DNA of 64,000 nucleotides from positions 2,497,001 through 2,561,000 of the forward strand of contig NZ_JAPDVG010000001.1 of the NCBI RefSeq assembly GCF_026015625.1, in the 5' to 3' direction. Both the position numbers and the translations under genes were made by a program. This DNA is from Segatella copri (GTDB lineage: Bacteria; Bacteroidota; Bacteroidia; Bacteroidales; Bacteroidaceae). Below, piece by piece: positions 55,408 to 64,000 of the stretch (position 1 is its first letter; each line of letters starts with the position of its first letter). The notes below the pieces were generated by a model. That model did not search any database, had not been told where the DNA came from, and was given only the letters and a program-made list of their open reading frames with translations.

Positions 55408-55480
55408 AAAATCTGCGCCATCTGCGTCATCTGCGTGAGATTCTTAAGTCACGCAGATTTCGCAAATGGCGCAGATTTCC
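55408..55480 (-). terminator. Long hairpin terminator after the multidomain hydrolase
   Basis: AAATCTGCGCCATCTGCG with ATCTGCGTGA on one side is complementary to TCACGCAGAT with CGCAAATGGCGCAGATTT on the other, a stem of about 30 bp with few mismatches. On the minus strand it ends in TTTTTTTT. It starts 3 bp behind the stop codon at 55483. Confidence 0.8.
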
Positions 55481-55482
55481 TT

Positions 55483-58400
55483 TTATTGCACTTCCAGATA
55501 ATCAAACGAAACGTTCGGAAGACCGGAGAGGATTATCTGATAGGTACCGGCATTGATCTGAGAATCGGTAGTGGTACCGATGGTCTTGAACTTGTTCGGC
55601 GTTTTAGGGAAGGTCATGTCTCTATCCAGCAGGACGATGCCCTTGCTGTCCACTATCTTCAACCTGCCTACCTGCTGCTCACCGGTGGTGTTCTTATAGC
55701 GGAAACGCAACATGTATTCGCGGGCCACACCGGGATTGATGGTCCAGGTTGAGGTCTTGCTCTTATAGCGCACAGCCGGGAACACTTCGTTGTCCTGAGG
55801 CAACAGTTCCTTCGGATATTTCTCTACCACATCCTTATCCAGGTCAGCCCAGTAAGTCTTGCTCATTCCGCTCGCAGGCTTGCTGCCCTTGAAGGCGGTA
55901 TTCCACTTCTCAGCATCTCCTATCTCTCCCTTGGCAGCAATGGCGATGGCAGAGATGATAGCCTCTCCCACCTTAACTTCCGGGAAAGAAATGGTCAGCA
56001 GACCGCCCTTTACCTTGACATCTACCACCTTCTTGCAGGCTCCCGCAAAGCCAGCCTCAGCCCAAAGGTCGAGGTCATCTACTACCACGGAATCGTTGAT
56101 AGCTACATCAAAGATGCGCTCGCCATCACAATCGATACCGGTGCCCTCATGCTTGCCCAGCCAAGGCTCGGCAAAATAGAGTTCTACGCGATATTCTCCA
56201 TCCGGAACAGCAAACTGATAATTCAGCGCATGACGGCCCCAACGGAAATACTGGAAGAGCTTTGCATCAGGAGCCGCAGCATGCTGAGAGGCTGCAGACG
56301 ATGATTTCAAACCATGAATGCGGGAAGTGATATGTCCCTGACTCGCCGTAAACGGATTCATGCCGAAACGCTCTGCCCAGGAATGAGAATAGACGCTGTC
56401 GTCCTGCTCCCACTCGCTGCCATAACTGTCTGTAACGGCATCACCGCCGCAGTTCACTCTATACAGATAGGTATAACCCTCGGCTGGTTTCAGAAGATCT
56501 CTGTTGCGGTCGGCAGCTGTAGGCGTAAGCGTATCAGGCTGCACCTTCGTATAATGATTGCGATACCAGTAGAAGCCTTCGGTAGGCTGTTCCCAAGGCG
56601 TGAGAAGTCCCTTGTAATTGAACGGTCCCACCTTGTCGATGCGTCGGTAAGCCTCATCTGGCTGCACTCTGCCTGGGTTCTCATGCGATACGAAGAGCCA
56701 CTGGAAATGGCCGCAGACGCTGTCCTTGGCGCTTTCTGCCAGCATCGCCTTCTTGCTGAGAAGAGATACAAAGGCATCTTCGGTATAGGCTTTTGACAGG
56801 GCCTTCGCATCACCGGCATGCAGTTTCTCTGCATCGGAACTGCGGAAACCGAGCGTGCGCCAGGCACCATATTCACCATTCAGCAACTGGTTAGGCTGTT
56901 TCAATTCCTGATCATATTTATCGGCTGTTCCGCCGTAGGTTCCGCTCCAGTTCTGAATCACATTCCAGTCGCTTCCCTCTCCTCCATTACAGGTGGTGAT
57001 GGCGCGCATGGTCTGGGCGGTAGGGTCCATCTCCCGGATAATGGCAGCACACTCCTCGGTGAAATCCTTCGGCATCACACTCTCGTTCTGAATGCCCCAG
57101 AGAATGACGCTAGGCGAATTGCGGCGCTCCTTAATCCAGCGGCGCAGCAGACGCTTGAAGTTCTTGCGGAAGGCGGATGTATCATACCAGACATGTGCCG
57201 AGAACTGACTCCAGAACAGCATGCCCTGCTCATCCAGCAACTGCTGGTAATAGAGATTATGTGGCTGATGAGCCTCACGGAAGGCATTGAAACCTGCCTG
57301 GCGCATCATCTTGACACGGGAAGCTATCTGCTCGTGAGAGAAGGCATGACTCTGACCGAAGAGATGCTCGTAATCGCAGGTTCCGTTGATGAAAACCGGA
57401 CTGCCGTTGAGATAGAATCTGCCGTCTTTCTTATCCATCTGGGCTGAATCGCCACGGAGCGCAGCCTGTTTCTGTCGGAGTACCGGCCAGGAGATGGAGC
57501 GGATGCCGAAAGGGGTAGCCACATCATCGATGGTCTTGCCCTCTCGTTTGATGATGCTGGAAAGGGTATAGAGATAAGGATCCGTGATGCCCCACAGATG
57601 GGCATCGCTGACCTTTGCCTGATGACGGACCACCTGGGTCTCGCCTGCCTTCAGGGTAATCTTTCCGGCCTGGCGGAAAGCGGTCTTGCCGCTGCTCAGC
57701 GCCAGTTTACTGATTACCTCGATGGTCTGCTCATGGTCGGAATAGTTCTTCACCTCAGTATCTACGAAGACGCTGTCGCATACTTCGTTGTTCCAGACGT
57801 GTACTCCAAAAGGCTCTACCCTCACCTCATCGGTTTCGATGAGCGATACCGGACGGAAGATGCCGAAAGGCTGACTGCCCTCCGAGAAGCCCCACTCTGA
57901 CGAACAGCCACCACAAGGCCAAGGATTATTGGTCTGCATGGCAGGATGTTCTACCTTGATATTCAATGTATTATCGCCCTCACGGAGCGCATCCGAGATA
58001 TCGAGCATAAAGCTGGTTCTGCCTACCAATTCCTTCGGATAACTCTTGCGGTTCACCTTGACCGTAGCAAAGGTTCCCACACCTTCCAACTGCAGGAAAT
58101 AGCGTTTTCCGGTCTGTTTATGAACGGAGAAATGCTTCTCGTAGGTGGCGGTACCATGCAGGTTGCCGTGCTTCAGCTGGCGGTAACCGTAATAATCGTC
58201 CAGATTGTTGGGCACATTCCCCCGGAAGGTTCCCATCTTCTTCGTGATACTATCTTCCGAAGTCTTGCCGAAGCTTACCTGCCAGTCCTGATTCAGACTC
58301 ATAATCTGTCGCTTTCCCTTCTTTTCTAGTGTCGGGAAAGAAACCTGCGAACGCCCCATCGGCACGCTGGTAGCCACGGCAATGCCTCGCTGTCCGGCAT

Positions 58401-59472
58401 GGTTCACGGCACAATAGAAATGGTAAACCACACCCTGATGCTTCAGCACATAACTCTTATGGGCGAACATATCATCATAAGGTTTGGAAGGATAAATCAG
58501 GTCGGCTCCCTCCCAGTCCTGCCAGTTCACCAGGTCCCGGCTCACGGCAAAGGTATTGTAGGCATTGTATTTTCTCTTCGGATTAAAGGCAGAGAAATAG
58601 AACATGACATAATAATGCGGGAACTTCACGATCTGTGCATCTCCCGTAATGATGCCAGGAGCCTCATGAAAGAAGACCGGATTGCCTGTCTTCCGCTTGG
58701 CTGTGCGGAGAGGCAGACGGCGCCAGGAAGTCATGTTGCTGGAGAGGGCGATACCGATGCGTTCTGCCTTCAACTGGTTGGCAGGGTTGATGCCAGCGGC
58801 ATTATAGAACATGACGAAAGGTTTGCCCAGCGTCTTGTTCCTATCCCAGTAGACGGTACTTTTATAATGGGTGAGTTTCTCCCACCACTGTGCACTCTTG
58901 TCGTTGATAGAGAGAACAGGCGCTGGGGATGTTTCCCAAGGATGAGCCTGGGTGATATCGCCTTTGGTAGAAGCCATACCCATATTGAGAGGCTTGCGGA
59001 CGGACTCATAGCCCGTACCTTCTCCACCGAAATAGCTCATCCAGTGGCGACCTTTGTATTTTGCCATCTCATAGGATCCGTTCCAGGTCCAGTCTATCAG
59101 CGCCGGATATCCTGCACGCTGGTTCATATCCCATCCCTTGTCGGCATAGCAGAGCAGGCGGCCCAGGGTTTTCCATTGCAGCAGGTCATCGCTGGTAGCG
59201 AGCCATGTTTCATACCCTCTTCCATCCGTTCCGTCCTTGCCGTTGTATACCACATAGGTCATAAACCACCTGTTTCCTTCGCGATACACCATCGGACAGT
59301 CTATCTTGTGGTAGTTGTCCTCAGGTGCAACCACCATACCATATTTATAAGGTGTCTTTACCTCGTCGTATATCTTCTGCATCACGTTCTGGCTGATTTT
59401 CTGTGCAAAAGCGGTGATGCAGCCAAAGACAAGAAGAGATAAGAGTACCAGTCTTTTTCTTTCGATCTTCAT
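55483..59472 (-). CDS. Multidomain hydrolase: GH43-like propeller + GH2 + malectin
   Basis: 1329 residues, signal peptide (LLSLLVFGCITAFAQ, about 24). Residues of about 40-380 look like a five-bladed propeller of the GH43/GH117 kind (YHKIDCPMVYREGNRWFMTYVVYNG in pieces, ETWLATSDDLLQWKTLG, IVKFPHYYVMFYFSAF, TFAVSRDLVNWQDWEG). Residues of about 395-1000 are GH2: ATYEKHFSVHKQTGKRYFLQLEGVG, AGFNAFREAHQPHNLYYQQLLDEQGMLFW, acid/base Glu in LWGIQNESVMP, nucleophile Glu in LLNGEYGAWRTLG. About 1010-1180 is malectin-like (YRVNCGGDAVTDSYGSEWEQDD, YRVELYFAEPWLGK), followed by a C-terminal beta-sandwich ending FDYLEVQ. Two catalytic parts could act on one branched pectic oligosaccharide. A 27-bp element lies 42 bp upstream. 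Confidence 0.85.
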   Translation of the reverse strand: MKIERKRLVLLSLLVFGCITAFAQKISQNVMQKIYDEVKTPYKYGMVVAPEDNYHKIDCPMVYREGNRWFMTYVVYNGKDGTDGRGYETWLATSDDLLQWKTLGRLLCYADKGWDMNQRAGYPALIDWTWNGSYEMAKYKGRHWMSYFGGEGTGYESVRKPLNMGMASTKGDITQAHPWETSPAPVLSINDKSAQWWEKLTHYKSTVYWDRNKTLGKPFVMFYNAAGINPANQLKAERIGIALSSNMTSWRRLPLRTAKRKTGNPVFFHEAPGIITGDAQIVKFPHYYVMFYFSAFNPKRKYNAYNTFAVSRDLVNWQDWEGADLIYPSKPYDDMFAHKSYVLKHQGVVYHFYCAVNHAGQRGIAVATSVPMGRSQVSFPTLEKKGKRQIMSLNQDWQVSFGKTSEDSITKKMGTFRGNVPNNLDDYYGYRQLKHGNLHGTATYEKHFSVHKQTGKRYFLQLEGVGTFATVKVNRKSYPKELVGRTSFMLDISDALREGDNTLNIKVEHPAMQTNNPWPCGGCSSEWGFSEGSQPFGIFRPVSLIETDEVRVEPFGVHVWNNEVCDSVFVDTEVKNYSDHEQTIEVISKLALSSGKTAFRQAGKITLKAGETQVVRHQAKVSDAHLWGITDPYLYTLSSIIKREGKTIDDVATPFGIRSISWPVLRQKQAALRGDSAQMDKKDGRFYLNGSPVFINGTCDYEHLFGQSHAFSHEQIASRVKMMRQAGFNAFREAHQPHNLYYQQLLDEQGMLFWSQFSAHVWYDTSAFRKNFKRLLRRWIKERRNSPSVILWGIQNESVMPKDFTEECAAIIREMDPTAQTMRAITTCNGGEGSDWNVIQNWSGTYGGTADKYDQELKQPNQLLNGEYGAWRTLGFRSSDAEKLHAGDAKALSKAYTEDAFVSLLSKKAMLAESAKDSVCGHFQWLFVSHENPGRVQPDEAYRRIDKVGPFNYKGLLTPWEQPTEGFYWYRNHYTKVQPDTLTPTAADRNRDLLKPAEGYTYLYRVNCGGDAVTDSYGSEWEQDDSVYSHSWAERFGMNPFTASQGHITSRIHGLKSSSAASQHAAAPDAKLFQYFRWGRHALNYQFAVPDGEYRVELYFAEPWLGKHEGTGIDCDGERIFDVAINDSVVVDDLDLWAEAGFAGACKKVVDVKVKGGLLTISFPEVKVGEAIISAIAIAAKGEIGDAEKWNTAFKGSKPASGMSKTYWADLDKDVVEKYPKELLPQDNEVFPAVRYKSKTSTWTINPGVAREYMLRFRYKNTTGEQQVGRLKIVDSKGIVLLDRDMTFPKTPNKFKTIGTTTDSQINAGTYQIILSGLPNVSFDYLEVQ

Positions 59473-59514
59473 ATTTTTATTTTAGTACATATTAATTTTA
59501 AATCTTACAAATAC

Positions 59515-59541
59515 AAAGACGTTTGGAGATAGTTTTTGTAA
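59515..59541 (-). promoter_or_regulatory. 27-bp bipartite element, copy 6 (multidomain hydrolase)
   Basis: On the minus strand TTACA (preceded by AG, followed by AAAA), 16 bases, GTCTTT, 42 bp before the start at 59472. Confidence 0.78.
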
Positions 59542-59586
59542 CTAATTACATAAAGTTTATGCTATTTAGAATTATTAACCATAAAA

Positions 59587-59627
59587 AGTAGGAGATAAAC
59601 ACCTATTATTAGCATTCACCTCCTACT
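59587..59627 (-). terminator. Terminator after the second pectin-side susD
   Basis: AGTAGGAG pairs with CTCCTACT; on the minus strand TTTTTATGG follows. It lies 31 bp behind the susD stop codon and separates it from the multidomain hydrolase unit. Confidence 0.75.
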
Positions 59628-59657
59628 CGAGTATATATTAGTTAAATCTAAAAAAAA

Positions 59658-61463
59658 TTAATAACCAGGATTCTGGTATTCAGCGCCATTATTAATACCA
59701 TTTGTAAAGGTTGTTGAAATTGGACGAAGAGCATACTCTGGTTTGAAATACCTAGCCAAGTCTGGATGTGTAGCCTGTAGATATGAATTGTCCTTGAACA
59801 TTCCTGTGCGCTTCAAATCATAGAAGCGGCAGTATTCACCACATAACTCACGACCACGTTCATCCAATACTGTACGAACAGAAGCAGAACCAGTGAGAAG
59901 GGTAGCCCCTGCACGTTGGCGAACCTTATTAATATAGCCCATAGCGTTAGCCCCGCCATTTAGATAGATATCAGCCTCTGCTGCAATGAGGTAAATCTCA
60001 GCCATGCGTATAATGAATGTAGCATTCAAATTTCCATTACGTTTTTTGCTGGCATTAGCAACATAATAGTTGCTGCTATTATGCTTGTTAAGAGATGGAT
60101 AGAAGTAGCGGAACATGTTTTCACCTGCGCCACGCTCGGTTATCACATTCTTATTTGCATCATCATATACATCCTTATAATCTACTATTAAGTAGTTGGC
60201 TGTAACTTTCTTACTTACTTCCGTTGCATAATCTGCATCCTGAGGCATCACGATTTTGATGGCCAAGTCGCCTGTATTGAGCTTCTTGCCAACAATGGCA
60301 TCTTCCTTACCAAAGTTGTTCTTTGAACTTTCGTCCCACTCATAATTCCTATTTGCGTTCCACTGAGTAGTGAAAGACTTGTGGAAACGTGGGTCTAGTG
60401 TTCCATCCTGCTGTACATATAGATTGAGCAAATACTGAGTTGGCATGAAGATACCTGCCTGACTGCCTTCCCATGTTAGACGGCTAGTCTGATTGTCTTC
60501 ACGAGCACCAAACTTATTGATATTACAGAGGAACTTCTCATCGTTACGATTCAATTTGAAGTTACCATTACTAGAACCATGTCCATCGCTGCCAGCATAC
60601 CAGCGATGCTTCCATAGAGCCTCCTTATTTTCTTTATTATTTTTCTCAGCAAAAACCTCCTCATACGTAGGATACATGTAAGCACCATATGTAGAGCCAC
60701 CCGACTCACAGTCAGTTATCAGCTTTTTAGCTGCATCAAGCGCCTCAGGTATATACTCATCCGTAGCATACTCTTTGGTCTGCAGACAAACTTTTGCCAA
60801 CATTCCAAGTGCAGCTTTTTTGGTAGGCTGTGTAGTAGTTGCGTCATTGCCTTTATCCAGCCATTCCACAGCAAACTCCAAGTCAGGAATGATAATTTCC
60901 TTATAAATCGTTAGAGGTTCTGTACGGGTAGGAGCAAAATTCATAGAGCTAGCCGGTTCTGTAATCATGGTAACCCCACCAAACTGCTCTACAGCATTGA
61001 AATAATAGATAGCACGCAAGAATCTAGCTTCTGCAACTTTGACATTTCTTTCAGCCTCAGTTTTAAAAGGGGCTTTATTTGCCAAACTGATAGCCATATT
61101 GCAACTGCCAATACCATCATAGAGAGAGTTCCAGATACCATTTGTATAGGTGGTGTTAGGTGCTGCACCTGCGAAGAACCAAAAATACTGAGTATAGGAA
61201 GTATTCTGATTTCCTTGGTAAGTCCAGAGGTCTGTATCACCTTCTGTCAATTCCATGAAACCATCCGTACCATACAAGAAACGTTCCATACCAAAATAGC
61301 ACTGATTAAGCAAAGTCTGGTATGACTCAACCGAGTTCGCTGCCATGTTCTCCATGGTAAAACCACCAGGGTTTTCTTCTTCCAAAGAGCACGAAGCTAA
61401 AGACATCGCACCAGCAGCGAGGGCTGCAGAGAACAATATATTCTTAAAATTCATCTTTTTCAT
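59658..61463 (-). CDS. SusD-like lipoprotein (second pair)
   Basis: 601 residues, lipobox Cys25 (L-A-S-C). SusD family pattern: NVKVAEARFLRAIYYFNAVEQFGGVTMI, TRTEPLTIYKEIIIPDLEFAVEWLDKG in pieces, KKAALGMLAKVCLQTKEYA, FIIRMAEIYLIAAEADIYLNGGANAMGYINKVRQRAGA and LDERGRELCGEYCRFYDLKRTGMF. It is the surface lid of the SusC encoded 13 bp upstream. It is closed by its own terminator, so it does not share a transcript with the hydrolase behind it. Substrate unknown; the neighbourhood suggests a pectic glycan. Confidence 0.93.
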   Translation of the reverse strand: MKKMNFKNILFSAALAAGAMSLASCSLEEENPGGFTMENMAANSVESYQTLLNQCYFGMERFLYGTDGFMELTEGDTDLWTYQGNQNTSYTQYFWFFAGAAPNTTYTNGIWNSLYDGIGSCNMAISLANKAPFKTEAERNVKVAEARFLRAIYYFNAVEQFGGVTMITEPASSMNFAPTRTEPLTIYKEIIIPDLEFAVEWLDKGNDATTTQPTKKAALGMLAKVCLQTKEYATDEYIPEALDAAKKLITDCESGGSTYGAYMYPTYEEVFAEKNNKENKEALWKHRWYAGSDGHGSSNGNFKLNRNDEKFLCNINKFGAREDNQTSRLTWEGSQAGIFMPTQYLLNLYVQQDGTLDPRFHKSFTTQWNANRNYEWDESSKNNFGKEDAIVGKKLNTGDLAIKIVMPQDADYATEVSKKVTANYLIVDYKDVYDDANKNVITERGAGENMFRYFYPSLNKHNSSNYYVANASKKRNGNLNATFIIRMAEIYLIAAEADIYLNGGANAMGYINKVRQRAGATLLTGSASVRTVLDERGRELCGEYCRFYDLKRTGMFKDNSYLQATHPDLARYFKPEYALRPISTTFTNGINNGAEYQNPGY

Positions 61464-61476
61464 TTTTCTTAATTGT

Positions 61477-64000
61477 TTAGAATGTGATATTTATACCAAA
61501 AACAAACTGCTTGTAAGTTGGGAAAGTATCCGAGCCACCCATTTCAGGATCTGTACCTTTCAACTTACTGTCCATAGCAAAAATCCAAGGATTATAGGCA
61601 GTAAAATAGAAACGGCACTTCTCCATAAGTGCATGCTTAGAGATGCTCTTTGGAAGTGTATAACCCAATGTGATGTTCTTTATCTTGATGAAAGAACCAT
61701 CATATACATTGATGGCTGTATTGCCAATCGTTTGGTCATCACCACTACCAGGGCGTGGATAATAAGCACCTTGGTTTTCTTCTGTCCAATAGTCTATACC
61801 TGAAATTTGATTTGTATCAATTCCAGACTTTGCTGTATATGAACCGAGCATTTTGCTATAGATAGTCTGACCGAAGCGTCCCATTGCATAGATAGTCAAG
61901 TCGAAGTCCTTATAGACGAAAGTATTGTTAAGACCAATAATCCAGTTAGGATTCTCATGTCCCAATACCTGACGGTCATCCTGGCTGTACTTATGCACAC
62001 CTCCGTCACCATTGCCATTTTCGTCAAATTTCTCAATCGTCTCAACCTTTACCCATCCAGGTTTCACGCCATACTTATCAAGTTCTTCCTGTGAAGCATC
62101 AGTACCCCAGATACCAGCATACTTGTAATCGTATATAGCATGAATAGGTTTACCCACGAAAAGATTCTCTGAAATCAAGTCACCATTAGGTAAGCTCTCG
62201 ATCTTTTCCTTGCTCCAAGTTCCTGTCAATGTGGTATTCCATTTAAAGTCCTTGGTAACGATATTACGGCTGTTGATGGTGAACTCCACACCCTTGTTGC
62301 TAGTCTTGGCAATATTTTCCCAGCTAGCCAAAGGAGAGCCCCAACCTGTGCTGCCACTTGTTATAGGCATAGTACGCTTGAAGAGCAAACCACGTGTTTT
62401 AGTGGTGAAGAAATCCAAACTGCCATCAAGACGTCCTTTGAGTACAGCCATATCTATACCGAAGTTCCAATTATAAGATTTTTCCCATCCCAAAGAAGGA
62501 CTACCATAGGTACCGGTATATTGAGTGAACGGCACTATGTTGCCATTTATAGTGATGCCGGCAGAAGTGTATTTATAGGCATTTGTTTGTGTTGAATAAG
62601 CACCTACGCCACCTGAATTACCTGTAATACCTGCACCCACTCTGAGTTTCAAGTTGTCAAGCCACTTTTCTGAGCTTTTCATGAAACTTTCATCTGACAC
62701 GCGCCAAGCTAATGCTCCTGCAGGGAATGAATCCCATTTCTTGCCTGGAGAGAAGAATGACACACCGTCCCAGCGATTTGAGAAAGTGAAGAGGTACTTA
62801 CCTTTATAGGAATAATTAAATCGCAAGGCGTATGACATTTTTTGGGTGGTTGTCAGTCCTGACTCTACACGTTGGCTATTAGCTGCCAACAAACGCCAAT
62901 ACTTCCATATGTCCAAATCCTGGCCACTACCATCTGCATTGGTATATTCATTAGAATTCTTCTGCCAAGAAGTAACGCCTGTAACACCAATGTTATGGTC
63001 ATTAGCAATGCTGAAGTTGTATGAAAGAATATTCTCCCATGTATAACTATAACTGTCTGAGTTCTGTATCTGTGCGTGTGGCGAACCTGCATATGTAGGT
63101 CTGTTGGCATGACACAAATTGCCCCAATAAGTACCTTGGCGGCCATGACCTAACGAACCGTTAAGTTGAGTACGGTAAGACAAACCCTTGAAAGGAGTAA
63201 TCTCTGCATAACCAATTGCATTGATATAAGTATAACGGTTATTATTGTCATACTGATTCTTGATATAATCGCCCATAGGAGAGTATTGGTTATTGATATA
63301 CTCAGAGTTATACTCACCAAATTCATCAAAGACATCACCAAGAGGAAAAGCCCTCAATGCTCCTGTGAATGTCTTGTTGTCGCCGCGGTTACGGATGCTA
63401 TAGTTGAGATTGGTCGACACACCAGCCTTAAACCAGTCAAATACCTTTTGATCGATGTTCAAACGTACAGAATATTTGTTGAGTTTCTCATTAGACAGTA
63501 ATCCCTGGTCACGGTTATACACCAATGAAGCGTAAACATTTGTCTTGTCAGTTCCACCCTGGATGGAAAGTGAATATTTTTGAGTAGTAGCTTTATTATC
63601 CATAGCCTGATCTACCCAGTCTATCCATTTTCCTGCATTATAAGCATCTACATAATCCTGGTTACCACCGAAGAGGTCTGAAACGCTCGCTGGAGCTACG
63701 CCATTTTTATATTTATACGCCTCTGTATAATAATTAACCCATTCATCACCAGTCATGCCACTCTTGTACTCAGGAGAACCACTCCAACCATAGTAAGCGT
63801 CAAAATTAACCCTTGTCTTAGAACTCTTCGCTCCACGCTTGGTTGTTATAATGATGACACCATTGGCACCTGCTGAACCATAGATAGCGGTAGATGAAGC
63901 ATCCTTCAATACATCGATGCTCTCTATATCGTTAGGGCTTATGTCATCATAGCTTCCAGGCAGTCCGTCGATAATAAACAAAGGACTGTTATCGCCATAG
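61477..64000 (-). CDS. SusC-like TonB-dependent transporter, N-terminus outside the window
   Basis: The frame is open at the right edge ([21 protein letters not shown]), so about 841 residues from the plug domain to the C-terminus are visible: [32 protein letters not shown] in pieces (plug), [50 protein letters not shown] (barrel), and the C-terminal [12 protein letters not shown]. Imports oligosaccharides with the SusD encoded 13 bp downstream. Signal peptide, regulatory domain and promoter lie outside. Confidence 0.94.
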   Translation of the reverse strand, partial: YGDNSPLFIIDGLPGSYDDISPNDIESIDVLKDASSTAIYGSAGANGVIIITTKRGAKSSKTRVNFDAYYGWSGSPEYKSGMTGDEWVNYYTEAYKYKNGVAPASVSDLFGGNQDYVDAYNAGKWIDWVDQAMDNKATTQKYSLSIQGGTDKTNVYASLVYNRDQGLLSNEKLNKYSVRLNIDQKVFDWFKAGVSTNLNYSIRNRGDNKTFTGALRAFPLGDVFDEFGEYNSEYINNQYSPMGDYIKNQYDNNNRYTYINAIGYAEITPFKGLSYRTQLNGSLGHGRQGTYWGNLCHANRPTYAGSPHAQIQNSDSYSYTWENILSYNFSIANDHNIGVTGVTSWQKNSNEYTNADGSGQDLDIWKYWRLLAANSQRVESGLTTTQKMSYALRFNYSYKGKYLFTFSNRWDGVSFFSPGKKWDSFPAGALAWRVSDESFMKSSEKWLDNLKLRVGAGITGNSGGVGAYSTQTNAYKYTSAGITINGNIVPFTQYTGTYGSPSLGWEKSYNWNFGIDMAVLKGRLDGSLDFFTTKTRGLLFKRTMPITSGSTGWGSPLASWENIAKTSNKGVEFTINSRNIVTKDFKWNTTLTGTWSKEKIESLPNGDLISENLFVGKPIHAIYDYKYAGIWGTDASQEELDKYGVKPGWVKVETIEKFDENGNGDGGVHKYSQDDRQVLGHENPNWIIGLNNTFVYKDFDLTIYAMGRFGQTIYSKMLGSYTAKSGIDTNQISGIDYWTEENQGAYYPRPGSGDDQTIGNTAINVYDGSFIKIKNITLGYTLPKSISKHALMEKCRFYFTAYNPWIFAMDSKLKGTDPEMGGSDTFPTYKQFVFGINITF

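Noticed and set aside
55408..55480. Large GC-rich hairpin considered as a tRNA or structured RNA
   Set aside because: It is a plain long stem with a T-run on the minus strand right behind a stop codon, so a terminator explains it.

Overview
The window looks like a gut Bacteroidota chromosome, most likely a Prevotella/Segatella (P. copri-like) strain. The reasons are several SusC/SusD pairs, promoters with the Bacteroidota -7 box TAnnTTTG, lipoproteins with S/T-C lipoboxes, type A style C-terminal sorting domains, and oligonucleotide-rich intergenic spacers. No rRNA, tRNA or CRISPR array was seen. The genus is an inference from style and cannot be proven from the window alone.

Layout. (1) 1-5.6 kb: the 3' part of a starch utilisation operon, susC (cut by the left edge), susD, susE and susF. 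(2) 5.6-11 kb: an accessory island with an Rpn/PDDEXK nuclease gene, a DUF1016 fragment, a YafQ-type toxin-antitoxin pair sitting inside a broken second Rpn copy, an IS1182-family insertion sequence, a 133-bp inverted repeat and a degenerate 22-bp periodic array. (3) 11.3-13.4 kb: a GH13 alpha-amylase lipoprotein whose CBM26-like domain is cut off by an in-frame stop, with a LacI-type palindrome upstream. (4) 13.6-16.6 kb: housekeeping genes nadK, a DJ-1/PfpI protein and ispD, then an ECF sigma factor. (5) 16.7-59.5 kb: a large pectin/rhamnogalacturonan-I locus. It holds two PL1-type pectate lyases, DUF3826, a beta-helix/DUF6298 protein, a SusCD pair with a DUF4957/DUF5123 surface protein, an exported TIM-barrel protein, a kinase-less hybrid-type AraC regulator, four GH2 enzymes (one fused to a five-bladed-propeller domain and malectin), a GH106 rhamnosidase and a carbohydrate acetylesterase. 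An AAA ATPase cassette and an IS66 element have been inserted between its transcription units. (6) 59.6-64 kb: another susD and the 3' part of a susC, cut by the right edge.

How it works together. Pectate lyases cut the polygalacturonan, GH106 and the GH2 enzymes strip rhamnose and galactose-type residues, the esterase removes acetyl groups, and SusCD imports the oligosaccharides. The most striking observation is a 27-bp bipartite element (ACA core, 16-bp gap, GTCTT core; strongest form TTACA-N16-GTCTTT) found with exactly the same spacing upstream of six transcription units of this locus. I propose that it is the operator of the membrane-bound AraC-type regulator at 34.5-37.4 kb. No such element was seen in front of the starch or housekeeping genes.
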